Source of the DNA: an uncultured Agathobaculum sp.
Lineage (GTDB): Bacteria > Bacillota > Clostridia > Oscillospirales > Butyricicoccaceae
NCBI RefSeq assembly: GCF_944384765.1
Contig: NZ_CALWUM010000025.1
Span: 1 to 34,025, forward strand
Reading direction: 5' to 3'
DNA: 34,025 nucleotides
In this document: piece after piece, positions 1 through 8,245 of the stretch
How positions within the stretch are numbered: position 1 is the stretch's first letter
Layout of the letters: every line of letters begins with the position of its first letter
Notes under the pieces: model-generated
Seen by the model: only the letters and a program-made list of their open reading frames with translations
The model's database searches: none
Told to the model about the DNA's origin: nothing
Program-made: the position numbers and the translations under genes

Positions 1-78
1 ACAAGAAAGGCGACCGTTTGTCTGCTCTCTTTCATCTCTATTTGTGCCGAGAGCAACGCGGTCGGCATGGTGATTCTT

Positions 79-747
79 ATGACGGTTTTACAGACAGCCG
101 GCCTGCGCAAGATTTACGGCGCGGGCGACACCGAGGTGCGCGCGCTGGACGGCGTCGACCTCACGGTGGAAGGCGGCGAATTTGTCGCCGTGGTCGGCAC
201 ATCCGGTTCGGGCAAATCCACCCTGCTGCACATGCTCGGCGGGCTGGACCGCCCGACAGACGGCAAGGTCTATGTGGACGGCAACGACATTTTCGCGCTG
301 AAAGATGACGAGCTGACCATCTTCCGCCGCCGGCGCATCGGTTTTGTGTTTCAGGCATACAATCTGGTGCCCGTGCTGAGCGTTTATGAAAACATTGTAC
401 TGCCCATCGAACTGGACGGCGGCACAGTCGACCAGCCCTATGTCGACGAGATCGTGCACACACTCGGTCTGGAACGCAAGCTGGCAAACCTGCCAAACCA
501 GCTCTCGGGCGGCCAGCAGCAGCGCGTTGCCATCGCCCGCGCGCTCGCGACCAAGCCCGCCATCATTCTGGCGGACGAGCCGACCGGCAATCTGGACAGC
601 CGCACCAGTCAGGATGTGCTTGCGCTGCTCAAGGTGACGGGCGAGAAATTCGGCCAGACCATTGTCATGATCACCCACAATGAGGAGATCGCCCAGCTCG
701 CGCACCGGATCGTCCGCATCGAGGACGGCCGCATCGTCCATTCGTAA
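79..747 (+). CDS. ABC transporter ATP-binding protein (MacB/LolD type)
   Basis: This is the nucleotide-binding subunit of a MacB/LolD-type exporter and would power the FtsX-type permease that follows 13 bp downstream. Walker A (GTSGSGKST), the Q-loop region ([13 protein letters not shown]), the signature [15 protein letters not shown], Walker B with catalytic Glu ([13 protein letters not shown]) and the H-loop (MITHNEE) are all intact. The length of 222 residues is normal for the family. An in-frame ATG lies at 67, but the ATG at 79 has a GGTGA five bases upstream and gives the usual start for the family. The frame is open back to base 1, so a longer N-terminus cannot be fully excluded. Substrates of this family include lipoproteins, peptides and antibiotics; nothing here shows which. 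Confidence 0.9.
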   Translation: MTVLQTAGLRKIYGAGDTEVRALDGVDLTVEGGEFVAVVGTSGSGKSTLLHMLGGLDRPTDGKVYVDGNDIFALKDDELTIFRRRRIGFVFQAYNLVPVLSVYENIVLPIELDGGTVDQPYVDEIVHTLGLERKLANLPNQLSGGQQQRVAIARALATKPAIILADEPTGNLDSRTSQDVLALLKVTGEKFGQTIVMITHNEEIAQLAHRIVRIEDGRIVHS

Positions 748-760
748 GGGGGCGCGCATT

Positions 761-3463
761 ATGCTGAACGTCCCCAACAGAAAGTGCATCCGCCGCCTGT
801 CCGACCGCAGCCTGAAAGCGGCGAAAACGCGCAACATCATCGCGGTCATTGCGATCGCGCTGACAACCGTGCTGTTCACCTCGCTGTTCACGATCGCCCT
901 GTCGATCAATGCCTCGTTCCAGCAGGGCAACTTCCGGCAGGCAGGCGGCGATATGCACGGCTCATTCAAAGACCTGACCGAAGCGCAGGTGGAGGAACTC
1001 AAAGTCGACCCGCTCATCCGCGAATACGGCACGCGGCTGATGGTCGGCATGGCGCCGGGCGAGGTGCCCTTTAACAAGAGCCATGTCGAAATCAGCTATA
1101 TGGACGAGACCGAGGCAGAACACTCTTTCATCGACCCCATCGAGGGCAGCCTGCCCCGCGCGGGCACGGACGAGGCTGCGACCGACACGCGCGTGCTCGC
1201 CCTGCTCGGTATCGAGCCACAGGTCGGCGCGCAGTTCACCCTCCCGATCGAGATCGACAGCAACACGTCGGACGCGCGCGTGGTAGAGCGCACGTTCACG
1301 CTCTCCGGCTGGTGGGAGTATGACAGCGCGATCACCGCGTCCCATGTCCTCCTGCCCCGCACGGCGGCGGAGGAACTGTGCGCGCTGTCCACCGGCCGGA
1401 CCAGTACCTCGACCGGCACCTGGTCGCTCGATGTGATGCTCTCCAGCTCGCTGCACATCCGCGACGATATGGAGCAGATCCTCGCAAACCACGGCTACCA
1501 GTGCGACGATGCGACGGGCGAGAATTACATCAACATCGGCGTCAACTGGGGTTATTCGGGCGCGCAGCTTGCCGAGAACATCGACCCGCTGACCGTCATC
1601 GCAATCGCCGCCATGCTGCTGCTCATCATCTTCACCGGGTATCTGATCATCTACAACGTGTTCCAGATCTCGGTCACAAACGACATCCGGTTTTACGGCC
1701 TGCTCAAAACCATCGGCACGACTGGCAGGCAGATCCGCCGCATGATCCGGCGGCAGGCGTACCTACTCTCGGTCGCCGGTATCCCGATCGGCCTTGCGGG
1801 CGGCTACCTGATCGGCGCACAGCTCGTGCCGCTCATCATTTCGCAGCTGAACGGTATGCACGAGACCGTCTCGATCAGCCCGCTGATTTTTCTCTTCTCG
1901 GCTGTGTTCTCGCTCATCACGGTGCGCCTCTCCTGCCGTAAGCCGGGCCGGATGGCGGCGCGCGTGTCGCCGGTCGAGGCGGTGCGGTACACGGACGCGA
2001 GCGCCAGGCAGCCGAAAAGGGCAAAAGGCAGGCATACGGGGGCAGGCCGCGCAGGCTCCGGCGCGAAGCTACCGCGCATGGCGTGGAAAAATCTCGGCCG
2101 CAGCCGCGGCAAGACGGTCATCACGGTCATTTCGCTTGCGCTCGCGGTGGTACTCATGCAGCTGACCTATACCTTCGCCATCGGCTTTGACATGGACAAA
2201 TACCTTGCCAGCAAATCGGCGGTCGATTTCATCGTCGGCGACGCGGCTTACTTTCAAAGCGGCGCGGGCTTTTCCTCGACCGACGAGGCCGTGCCCGAAA
2301 ACGTGATCGCGGACATCGACGCCGCGGGCGACATCACCGCCTCCGGCCGCATCTACGGGCAGGTGTCCAGCGTGCAGGAATTTATCTCCGAGGACTGGTT
2401 CCGCCAGAATAACGGCCAGTGGTACCCCGCGGACGTGCTGGAAAATATGGTGCAGTCCGCGTCGCGCACGCCGGACGGCCGCATCGCCGACCGCGCCCAG
2501 CTTTACGGCATGGAGGATTTTCCGCTGTCCAAACTGACTGTGCTGGAAGGCGACCTGTCCGCCCTGTCCGACCCGGACGCCAATGCCATTGCAGCTGTGT
2601 ATGCGACCGATGACTACGGCGATCCGGAAGCGCAGTCCCACTGGGCGAAGGTAGGCGACAAGGTGCATCTGCGCTATGTGGAAGAATACGAATACTACTA
2701 CACAGACACGGGCGAGATCATCCCGCAGGAAGAGGTCGACGCGGCCTATGCCGGCGGGCGCAGCGTCGGCTCGCGCGCCAAGACCTATCGCGATGTGGAA
2801 TACACGGTCGCGGCGGCGGTTACCATCCCCGGCTCGCTCGACTACCGCTTTTACGGCGCGGACCAGTTCGTGCTGGGCGCGGAGCAGTTTCAGCAGGATT
2901 CGCAGACCGATTCGGTTATGACCTATGTGTTCGACGTGGAGGACGGCGCGGACGGCGAAATGGAAGCCTTCCTCGCGGACTACACGGAAAACGTGCAGCC
3001 GCTGTTTGACTACGAGAGCAAGGCGACCTATCAGGCCGAGTTCGAGAGCATGCGCAGCATGTTCCTGACGCTCGGCGGCGCGCTCAGCCTGATCATCGGG
3101 CTGGTGGGCGTGCTCAATTTCTTAAACGCGGTGCTGACCGGCATCATCACCAGGCGGCACGAGTTCGCGGTGCTGCAAGCCATCGGCATGACCGGCAGGC
3201 AGCTGAGCCGCATGCTCATGCTCGAGGGGCTGTACTACGCCCTGCTTGCCATGGTGGTCAGTCTCGCACTGAGCCTGACGCTCGGGCCGCTGATCGGCAC
3301 GGGCTGCGCGAACGTGTTCTGGTTCTTCACCTACCGGCTGTCCCTTTTGCCGCTGGCGGCGCTGCTGCCGGTGTTTATCCTGCTGGGACTTGCCATCCCG
3401 CTTGTCACCTATCGCGGCGCGGCAAAGCAGAGCGTGGTCGAACGGCTGCGCGCGGAGGAGTGA
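761..3463 (+). CDS. ABC transporter permease with two FtsX domains
   Basis: This is the membrane subunit of the exporter, 900 residues. An N-terminal membrane segment (about residues 25-47) is followed by a large extracytoplasmic domain. The first FtsX-type block contains DIRFYGLLKTIGTTGRQIRR. A second half-transporter begins at about residue 450, with its own membrane segment, a second large outside domain and a C-terminal FtsX block (EFAVLQAIGMTGRQLSRM). The duplicated arrangement is typical of the large permeases of Gram-positive MacB/YknZ- or antimicrobial-peptide-type exporters. The start at 761 is chosen because AAGGGGG lies about eight bases upstream and because it leaves the ATPase stop at 747 intact; the frame is open upstream to 680. 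No sensor kinase adjoins it, unlike BceAB systems. Confidence 0.88.
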   Translation: MLNVPNRKCIRRLSDRSLKAAKTRNIIAVIAIALTTVLFTSLFTIALSINASFQQGNFRQAGGDMHGSFKDLTEAQVEELKVDPLIREYGTRLMVGMAPGEVPFNKSHVEISYMDETEAEHSFIDPIEGSLPRAGTDEAATDTRVLALLGIEPQVGAQFTLPIEIDSNTSDARVVERTFTLSGWWEYDSAITASHVLLPRTAAEELCALSTGRTSTSTGTWSLDVMLSSSLHIRDDMEQILANHGYQCDDATGENYINIGVNWGYSGAQLAENIDPLTVIAIAAMLLLIIFTGYLIIYNVFQISVTNDIRFYGLLKTIGTTGRQIRRMIRRQAYLLSVAGIPIGLAGGYLIGAQLVPLIISQLNGMHETVSISPLIFLFSAVFSLITVRLSCRKPGRMAARVSPVEAVRYTDASARQPKRAKGRHTGAGRAGSGAKLPRMAWKNLGRSRGKTVITVISLALAVVLMQLTYTFAIGFDMDKYLASKSAVDFIVGDAAYFQSGAGFSSTDEAVPENVIADIDAAGDITASGRIYGQVSSVQEFISEDWFRQNNGQWYPADVLENMVQSASRTPDGRIADRAQLYGMEDFPLSKLTVLEGDLSALSDPDANAIAAVYATDDYGDPEAQSHWAKVGDKVHLRYVEEYEYYYTDTGEIIPQEEVDAAYAGGRSVGSRAKTYRDVEYTVAAAVTIPGSLDYRFYGADQFVLGAEQFQQDSQTDSVMTYVFDVEDGADGEMEAFLADYTENVQPLFDYESKATYQAEFESMRSMFLTLGGALSLIIGLVGVLNFLNAVLTGIITRRHEFAVLQAIGMTGRQLSRMLMLEGLYYALLAMVVSLALSLTLGPLIGTGCANVFWFFTYRLSLLPLAALLPVFILLGLAIPLVTYRGAAKQSVVERLRAEE

Positions 3464-3494
3464 GCACATCCCGCGGCCCGGCGGATTGAGTCAT

Positions 3495-3532
3495 AAAAAG
3501 CAGGCCCCGAAACCGTGGTTTCGGGGCCTGCT
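3495..3532 (-). terminator. Intrinsic terminator between convergent genes
   Basis: AGCAGGCCCCGAAACC (3499-3514) pairs perfectly with GGTTTCGGGGCCTGCT (3517-3532). On the minus strand it is followed by a T run (3499-3495), so it mainly ends transcription of the AI-2E-type gene. It also lies just behind the plus-strand permease and may stop that transcript too. Confidence 0.85.
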
Positions 3533-3544
3533 CCTGTTTGCAGC

Positions 3545-4618
3545 CTATTTGAATATCTTGAGTGTGCCCTGCTCGTTGAGGTAGCGCAGCAGCGACAGGC
3601 CGATCGGGAAACCGAACAGGCCAACTGCACCGAACAGCTGCGCGCCAACAAACAGGCTTGCAAGCGTCGCCACCGGGTGCAGGCCGAGCTGGCTGCCGAC
3701 GATCTTGGGCTCGATGATGTTGCGGATAATCGTGACCACGATATACACCGCAAACAACGCGATTGCCATGCTGTAATCGCCCTGGATCGCTGTGATCACC
3801 GCCCAGGGGATCATGATGCCGCCCGTGCCGAGGACGGGCAGGATATCGAAGATCGCGATCAGCAGCGCGATGACGATTGCGTTGTCCACGCCGATGATCG
3901 ACAGGCCGATGGACAGCTCGACAAAGGTGATCGACATGATGATCGCATACGAGCGGATGCACACAAACAGCGTGCCGGTCACATACTCCTTGATCTCCCA
4001 GAAGATGGTCTGCGCGTTTTCGCTCAGCTGGCGGACAAAGAAGCTCGCGATCCGGTCATAGTCCACCGCGATGAAAAAGGTGGAGATGATCATCAGCAGC
4101 AGCTTGACAAACAGGCCGGGCAGCGAACTTGCCAGGCTGGACAGCACGGTGATCGCGCTGCCGGACAGGGTGGAGACGATCTGTCCGAGCGAGTTGACGA
4201 AGTTGCTCCACAAATCCTCCAGCGAGGCGACCAGCGACTCGTCCATGCTGAGTACGGACTGCTCGATGCCATCGAAAATATTCATCAGCATCGGCTCGAC
4301 CCGCCAGGTGTAGAAGGACGGCACGCGCTGCAAAAAGTCGCCCGCAGCGGTAAACGCCTTGATGCTGAGCAGCACGAGCAGCAGGCCGATCGTACAGTAA
4401 AACACGAGCACCATGATGATTGCGACCAGTTTGCGGTTGGCTTTGAGTTTGACCGATACAAAGCGGATCGGCCGCTTGAGCAGATAGGCGATCACAAAGC
4501 CGATCACGAACGGCGCCAGCAGCGGCAGCGCGTACTTGAGCAGCACAAACACGATCAGCACTATCAGCCCGTAATACAGGATGTTGATGATAAAGCTTCG
4601 TTTCTTTTCCAGATTCAT
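3545..4618 (-). CDS. AI-2E family membrane protein, YtvI-like
   Basis: This is a 357-residue polytopic membrane protein of the AI-2E/UPF0118 family, with N-terminal helices (LIVLIVFVLLKYALPLLAPF), a long amphipathic middle and a hydrophobic C-terminal half with the family-typical stretch AIFDILPVLGTGGIMIPWA and the later segment RNIIEPKIVGSQLGLHPV. Within spore-forming Firmicutes it most resembles the sporulation protein YtvI; other members are solute or ion exporters. The start at 4618 has GGGGGA eight bases upstream. An in-frame ATG at 4675 would add 19 residues but has no good SD and would lie inside the leader terminator. It has a consensus promoter about 180 bp upstream and a structured leader. 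Confidence 0.82.
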   Translation of the reverse strand: MNLEKKRSFIINILYYGLIVLIVFVLLKYALPLLAPFVIGFVIAYLLKRPIRFVSVKLKANRKLVAIIMVLVFYCTIGLLLVLLSIKAFTAAGDFLQRVPSFYTWRVEPMLMNIFDGIEQSVLSMDESLVASLEDLWSNFVNSLGQIVSTLSGSAITVLSSLASSLPGLFVKLLLMIISTFFIAVDYDRIASFFVRQLSENAQTIFWEIKEYVTGTLFVCIRSYAIIMSITFVELSIGLSIIGVDNAIVIALLIAIFDILPVLGTGGIMIPWAVITAIQGDYSMAIALFAVYIVVTIIRNIIEPKIVGSQLGLHPVATLASLFVGAQLFGAVGLFGFPIGLSLLRYLNEQGTLKIFK

Positions 4619-4652
4619 GTCATGTCCCCCGCGCGCACCCGCCGGCATACAC

Positions 4653-4700
4653 AAAAAGGCATGACCCCAATCCATCCCACATAAGGACAGGGGTATGCCT
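4653..4700 (-). terminator. Leader terminator (attenuator) upstream of the AI-2E-type gene
   Basis: Read on the minus strand, GGCAT-A-CCCC (4699-4690 region) pairs with GGGG-TC-ATGCC (4068-style arm at 4668-4658) and is followed by TTTTT (4657-4653). It lies between the promoter at 4800-4828 and the start codon at 4618, so transcripts could stop before the gene. This suggests attenuation or a riboswitch-type leader. Confidence 0.6.
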
Positions 4701-4799
4701 CATCCGATCGGTTATGAAATTGTCCCCGCCGGCCGGGTCAGTGCAATCCAGATGCATGGTGCGATGCGGTTCCTTTCCACCAAATATTGCGTTGGTTTT

Positions 4800-4828
4800 A
4801 TTATAAGCAGTGCGTGCGGCACTGTCAA
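4800..4828 (-). promoter_or_regulatory. Consensus SigA promoter for the AI-2E-type gene
   Basis: On the minus strand TTGACA (4828-4823) and TATAAT (4805-4800) are separated by exactly 17 bp. The predicted start is near 4793, which leaves a leader of about 170 nt before the start codon at 4618. Confidence 0.85.
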
Positions 4829-4873
4829 CCGCCCCCAGCTGAAATTTACTGTTCTGTAACAACTCCGGCTGTG

Positions 4874-5395
4874 CTATTCCGAAAAATGAAAAATATTTTG
4901 CAGGTCTGCGCGCTCAAGCGCAAGCAACGCGGCCTTTTTATCCAGCCCGCCCGCGTATCCGGTCAGACTGCCGCCGCTGCCCACCACCCGGTGGCACGGC
5001 ACCAGAATGGAGACCGGGTTGTGCCCCACCGCACCGCCGACCGCCTGCGCGGACAGATGCGCCGCCCCGCGCTGCCGCGCGAGCGCGGCGGCGATCTCGC
5101 CATAGGTGGTCACGCGTCCATATGGGATGCGCAGCAGCAGCGCCCATACCGCCTGCCGGAAAGGCGAGCCTGTCAGGCGCAGCGGCGGCAAAGCGCCCGG
5201 CGCCTCGCCCGCGAAATAGCGCAGCAGCCAGCGCCGCGTCTCGGCAAACACCGGTGTATCGCCGCAGGCGGTCTGATCCGGCAGGCCCGCGCCGAAATAC
5301 TTCTGTCCGTCAAACCACAGACCGGTAAGCGCTGTACCGTCGCCCGCCATCGTGACCGGGCCGAGTGGGGACTGCCATGTGCTGATCCGGATCAT
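4874..5395 (-). CDS. ogt: Methylated-DNA--protein-cysteine methyltransferase
   Basis: This suicide DNA-repair enzyme transfers the alkyl group from O6-methylguanine to its own cysteine. The active-site motif PCHRV is present (Cys134), preceded by the helix-turn-helix segment with GRVTTYGEIA (about residues 93-102) and followed by GYAGGLDKKAALLALE. The length of 173 residues is normal for Ogt. The frame can be read from a GTG at 5404, but that codon overlaps AGGAGG; the ATG at 5395 has this SD eight bases upstream and is the better start. It is transcribed away from the AI-2E-type promoter region in the same direction. Confidence 0.93.
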   Translation of the reverse strand: MIRISTWQSPLGPVTMAGDGTALTGLWFDGQKYFGAGLPDQTACGDTPVFAETRRWLLRYFAGEAPGALPPLRLTGSPFRQAVWALLLRIPYGRVTTYGEIAAALARQRGAAHLSAQAVGGAVGHNPVSILVPCHRVVGSGGSLTGYAGGLDKKAALLALERADLQNIFHFSE

Positions 5396-5518
5396 CCGTC
5401 CCACCTCCTGCTGCTATTCTATCACATCTCTGGACGCAAAAACATCCCCTGCCTTGTGGCAGAGGATGCAAAGCGCGGCGCGCAAAGCTGCGCCGCCGCA
5501 CTGTGTTGTCGCCTGTTT

Positions 5519-5623
5519 TTATCGCCAGCGATATTTGCTGCGCTCGATCGGGCCAAACATTGTTTCAAACAGCCGCCTAAGCAGGGACCACAGCCCGCCG
5601 CGCTGTATGTTGTTCTGTTTCAT
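5519..5623 (-). CDS. Small basic protein, 34 residues, unknown
   Basis: This ORF has an SD of AGGAGGGG eight bases before its ATG, which is as good as any in the window. The product starts MKQNNIQRGGLWSLL and ends in SKYRWR; it is basic, with an amphipathic middle (LLRRLFETMF). I do not recognise a family. Just upstream a short ATG GCA TGA overlaps the start. A GC-rich hairpin at 5475-5496 lies behind it and could end the transcript, though its T tract is weak. The gene sits alone between rmuC and ogt on the same strand. The strong SD and clean ends favour a real microprotein; expression is untested. Confidence 0.5.
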   Translation of the reverse strand: MKQNNIQRGGLWSLLRRLFETMFGPIERSKYRWR

Positions 5624-5732
5624 GCCATGTTCCCCTCCTGTTTTTTTGATCATCTATTTTCTGCGTTTATTTTACCGCATTCTGCGTGAACTTTCCTGCA
5701 TAAAATTATGAAATATTTCTTAAGAATTTGTG

Positions 5733-5762
5733 AAGGGGTTGCCCCGTGCGGACAACCCCTTT
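5733..5762 (-). terminator. Terminator after rmuC
   Basis: AAGGGGTTG and CAACCCCTT (5733-5741 with 5753-5761) form a nine-pair stem just behind the rmuC stop codon. The following minus-strand sequence is AT-rich rather than a pure T run, so its strength is uncertain. Confidence 0.5.
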
Positions 5763-5766
5763 CATG

Positions 5767-7044
5767 TTATTCTTCGCTCTCCGCGTCCAGTGCATCCGGA
5801 TCAAAGCCCAGCACCGCCTGGCTTTCCGCCTCGCTCAGCTCGGTAACGCCTTTGAGCCGGCGGCGGATCGCGCGCGTGCGCGTGCCGACCAGCTTGTCCA
5901 GCTCGCGGCTGGCCTGGTCAAGCCGGTTCTGGGTCTGCGTCAGGCAGGCTTCAAACTTGTCAAACTCGGTCTTGACCGCGCCGAGCACGCTCCACACTTC
6001 GCCCGACCGCTTCTGAATGGCGATCGTGCGGAAGGACATCTGCAAAGAGTTCAGCAGCGCCGCCATCGTGCTCGGTCCCGCAATATTGACATGATACTCG
6101 CGCTGGAGTACCTCGACCATACCGCGGTTGACCACCTCGGCATACAGGCCCTCGAACGGCAAAAACAGGATGCCGAAATCCGTGGTATAGGGCGGCTCGA
6201 GATACTTGTCGTGGATGTCCTTTGCCTCGGCCTTAAGGGTGGAGACCAGCTGCTTGGCGCACGCGTCGATCTGCGCGCGGTCGCCGGTCTCATAAGCGTC
6301 GCGCAGCGCGCCATAGGTATCGCCCGGGAACTTGGAGTCGATCGGCAGCCAAACGTGGCTGCCGTCCTCAACCGGCAGCTTGACCGCGTATTCGACCACA
6401 TTGCGGCTGCCCGGCCGGGTGGCGACATTCACTTCATACTGCTCGGGTGCCAGGATGTCCTCCAGGATTGCACCCAGCTGGATTTCACCCACAATGCCGC
6501 GGGTCTTGACATTGGTGAGCACCTTTTTCAGGTCGCCCACACCCTGCGCAAGCGTCTGCATCTCGCCCAGGCCCTTGTAGACCTGCTCAAGCCGCTCGTT
6601 GACCAGCCGGAAGGACTCGTTCATGCGCTCGGACAGCGTCTTTTGCAGCTTTTCATCCACAATGCGGCGCATATCGTCCAGCTTTTTGTTGTTGTCCTCC
6701 TGCATCGCGCGCAGGTTCTTGTCCACCGTCGCGCGGATGTTTTCGAGGTTCTGCGTGGTTTCGGCCGTAAAGCCGTGCAAGCGCTTTTCAAACTGGCCGA
6801 GCTGGTCGGTCACGCTGCCCATTTTGCCGGTCAGACTTTTGTCCATATCGGCCAGCTGCTGGCGCTGGGCCTCGCGCCCCTGTTTCAGGTTCTGGGTGAC
6901 CAGCGTGCCGAGTGCGGAGAACGCGCCGCCCAGGTCGCCGCTGCCCGCGCGCGGCGCCGCGGCCGGCTTGCGCAGGAGCAGCACAATCACCAGCACCAGC
7001 AGCACCACGACCAGCGCCAGGGTAATCAGCGGTATGTATTGCAT
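5767..7044 (-). CDS. rmuC: DNA recombination protein RmuC
   Basis: This is a 425-residue RmuC-family protein, thought to be a membrane-anchored nuclease-like factor that limits recombination between inverted repeats. There is an N-terminal transmembrane helix (about residues 5-25), a long coiled coil (about 60-160), and the conserved RmuC core with RGIVGEIQLGAILEDIL, LPIDSKFPGDTY and DFGILFLPFEGLYAEV. The C-terminus is acidic. The start has an AAGGAAGGGGA SD. It lies 18 bp behind the RelQ-type gene on the same strand and is probably co-transcribed with it from the promoter at 7766-7794. Confidence 0.93.
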   Translation of the reverse strand: MQYIPLITLALVVVLLVLVIVLLLRKPAAAPRAGSGDLGGAFSALGTLVTQNLKQGREAQRQQLADMDKSLTGKMGSVTDQLGQFEKRLHGFTAETTQNLENIRATVDKNLRAMQEDNNKKLDDMRRIVDEKLQKTLSERMNESFRLVNERLEQVYKGLGEMQTLAQGVGDLKKVLTNVKTRGIVGEIQLGAILEDILAPEQYEVNVATRPGSRNVVEYAVKLPVEDGSHVWLPIDSKFPGDTYGALRDAYETGDRAQIDACAKQLVSTLKAEAKDIHDKYLEPPYTTDFGILFLPFEGLYAEVVNRGMVEVLQREYHVNIAGPSTMAALLNSLQMSFRTIAIQKRSGEVWSVLGAVKTEFDKFEACLTQTQNRLDQASRELDKLVGTRTRAIRRRLKGVTELSEAESQAVLGFDPDALDAESEE

Positions 7045-7062
7045 CGGTTTGTCCCCTTCCTT

Positions 7063-7728
7063 TTACAGCACATGCAGTTCCTTGGCGATGCGCTGCATCT
7101 CCTCGTCCGTGGCGGCGATCACGTCCGCGCACGCCTTGAGGTCGTCCGAGATCTGCGGCGGCACCTCGACATCCGCCTTATAGCGCAGCTGGTGTTCCAG
7201 GCTGGCCCAGAAGTCCATGGCGATCGTGCGCAGCTGCAATTCGATGCGCACGGGCTTGGTCGCTTCGGACAGGAAGATCGGCACTTCGAGGATGAGGTGC
7301 AGGCTGCGGTAACCGTTGGGCTTGGGGTTTTTAATGTAATCCTTTTTCTCGACCAGCGTCAGGTCATCCTGCCGCATGAGCATATCCGCCACCGTGTAGA
7401 TATCCTCGATAAACGGGCAGATCACGCGGATGCCGCCGATGTCGTTTAAGTTTTCCATCATCGACTGCAGCGAGATCGGATACCCGCGGCGCTTGAGCTT
7501 GCCGATGATGCTGCGCGGGGTCTTGATGCGGCTTTTGATCGAGTCGATCGGGCTGGGTTTGCCCGAGATGCGCGACTCGTCGCTCAAAATATCCAGCTTG
7601 GTTTTGATCTCGCGGATGCCGGCCTCGTACAGCAGCATGACCTGCTGCAGCTGCATCGCGGATTCGATCAGCTGCTCCTCATCGTGGTCGGACAGGCGGT
7701 CTATCTCGAAAAAATCTGCAAAATCCAT
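7063..7728 (-). CDS. Small alarmone synthetase, RelQ/YjbM type
   Basis: This would make (p)ppGpp by moving pyrophosphate from ATP to GTP or GDP. It has the synthetase core without a hydrolase domain, 221 residues. Motifs visible are SRIKTPRSIIGKLKRRG (66-82, ATP binding), DIGGIRVI (96-103, metal site), NPKPNGYRSLHL (134-145, G-loop) and IELQLRTIAMDFWASLEH (162-179, with the catalytic Glu). The spacing matches RelQ of Bacilli. An upstream in-frame ATG at 7794 would start inside the terminator hairpin; the ATG at 7728 has GGAGG eight bases upstream. It heads a probable operon with rmuC. Confidence 0.9.
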   Translation of the reverse strand: MDFADFFEIDRLSDHDEEQLIESAMQLQQVMLLYEAGIREIKTKLDILSDESRISGKPSPIDSIKSRIKTPRSIIGKLKRRGYPISLQSMMENLNDIGGIRVICPFIEDIYTVADMLMRQDDLTLVEKKDYIKNPKPNGYRSLHLILEVPIFLSEATKPVRIELQLRTIAMDFWASLEHQLRYKADVEVPPQISDDLKACADVIAATDEEMQRIAKELHVL

Positions 7729-7765
7729 TTTGTTTCCTCCGTTGTTTGGGGATATTGACCGGTCT

Positions 7766-7794
7766 ATTATAACACAATCATGCCGCCCGGGCAA
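7766..7794 (-). promoter_or_regulatory. SigA promoter for the relQ-type gene and rmuC
   Basis: On the minus strand TTGCCC (7794-7789) and TATAAT (7771-7766) are 17 bp apart. The -35 element lies inside the terminator hairpin of the gene upstream. Confidence 0.75.
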
Positions 7795-7808
7795 ACCCGG
7801 ACGGCATG
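7779..7808 (-). terminator. Terminator of the XRE/membrane-protein pair
   Basis: CATGCCG-CCCGGG (7779 onward) pairs with CCCGG-CGGCATG (ending 7808) around a CAAA loop with one mismatch. On the minus strand it follows the membrane-protein gene and is followed by a T-rich stretch. It overlaps the -35 box of the next promoter. Confidence 0.7.
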
Positions 7809-7831
7809 AAGTGCAAATAATCCAAGCAGAA

Positions 7832-8245
7832 TCACAGCTTTTTGTCGTAATACAGCAGCGTGAAAAGCTCGGTGAGCAGCATGATGGTATACATCAGGCC
7901 GAATGCGATCAGCATACCGCCGAATACATCCCGCAGCACCTGCATGCCGACAATGCTCACCAGAATACAGACCGCACAAATCAGCTCCACAATGCCGAGC
8001 GCCCGGCTTTTGGCGCGCCACTCGACCAGCTTGTTGCGTTCATCCAGCGCGGCGATTTTGTCCTCGCGCGACATATCGCGCGACAGGCTGCGCAGGATCA
8101 GACCGATCCCGAAAAACAGGCAGAGCGCCAAAATCACACTGCTCTTGACTGCAAACCCCAGCCATAGACTGTTCAGCAGCAGCAAAACGCCTATGATGGT
8201 CAGCCCCAGGCCATACAAAAAATTCTTTTTGTTATAGATCTTCAT
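7832..8245 (-). CDS. Small four-helix membrane protein paired with an XRE regulator
   Basis: The 137-residue product has four hydrophobic segments (about residues 9-30, 34-52, 83-102 and 107-130) in two hairpins, separated by a charged cytoplasmic linker (SRDMSREDKIAALDERNKLV). Its ATG at 8245 lies inside the end of the XRE gene (14-bp overlap) with GGAGGA as SD, so the two are translated together. Pairs of a short XRE regulator with a membrane protein of this kind (DUF2178-like linker) are common in Firmicutes, but the function is not known to me. Regulation probably runs through the triple operator at 8485-8530. Confidence 0.78.
   Translation of the reverse strand: MKIYNKKNFLYGLGLTIIGVLLLLNSLWLGFAVKSSVILALCLFFGIGLILRSLSRDMSREDKIAALDERNKLVEWRAKSRALGIVELICAVCILVSIVGMQVLRDVFGGMLIAFGLMYTIMLLTELFTLLYYDKKL

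Noticed and set aside
88..1077. Long minus-strand frame opposite the ABC transporter genes
   Set aside because: Shadow of the high-GC plus-strand genes; no SD and no family features, while the plus strand has a full ABC motif set.
3515..4684. 389-codon plus-strand frame opposite the AI-2E-type gene
   Set aside because: His/Asp/Gln-rich antisense translation of hydrophobic codons; the minus strand codes a clear membrane protein.
5746..7449. 567-codon plus-strand frame
   Set aside because: Antisense shadow of rmuC and the relQ-type gene, both of which have motifs and SDs.
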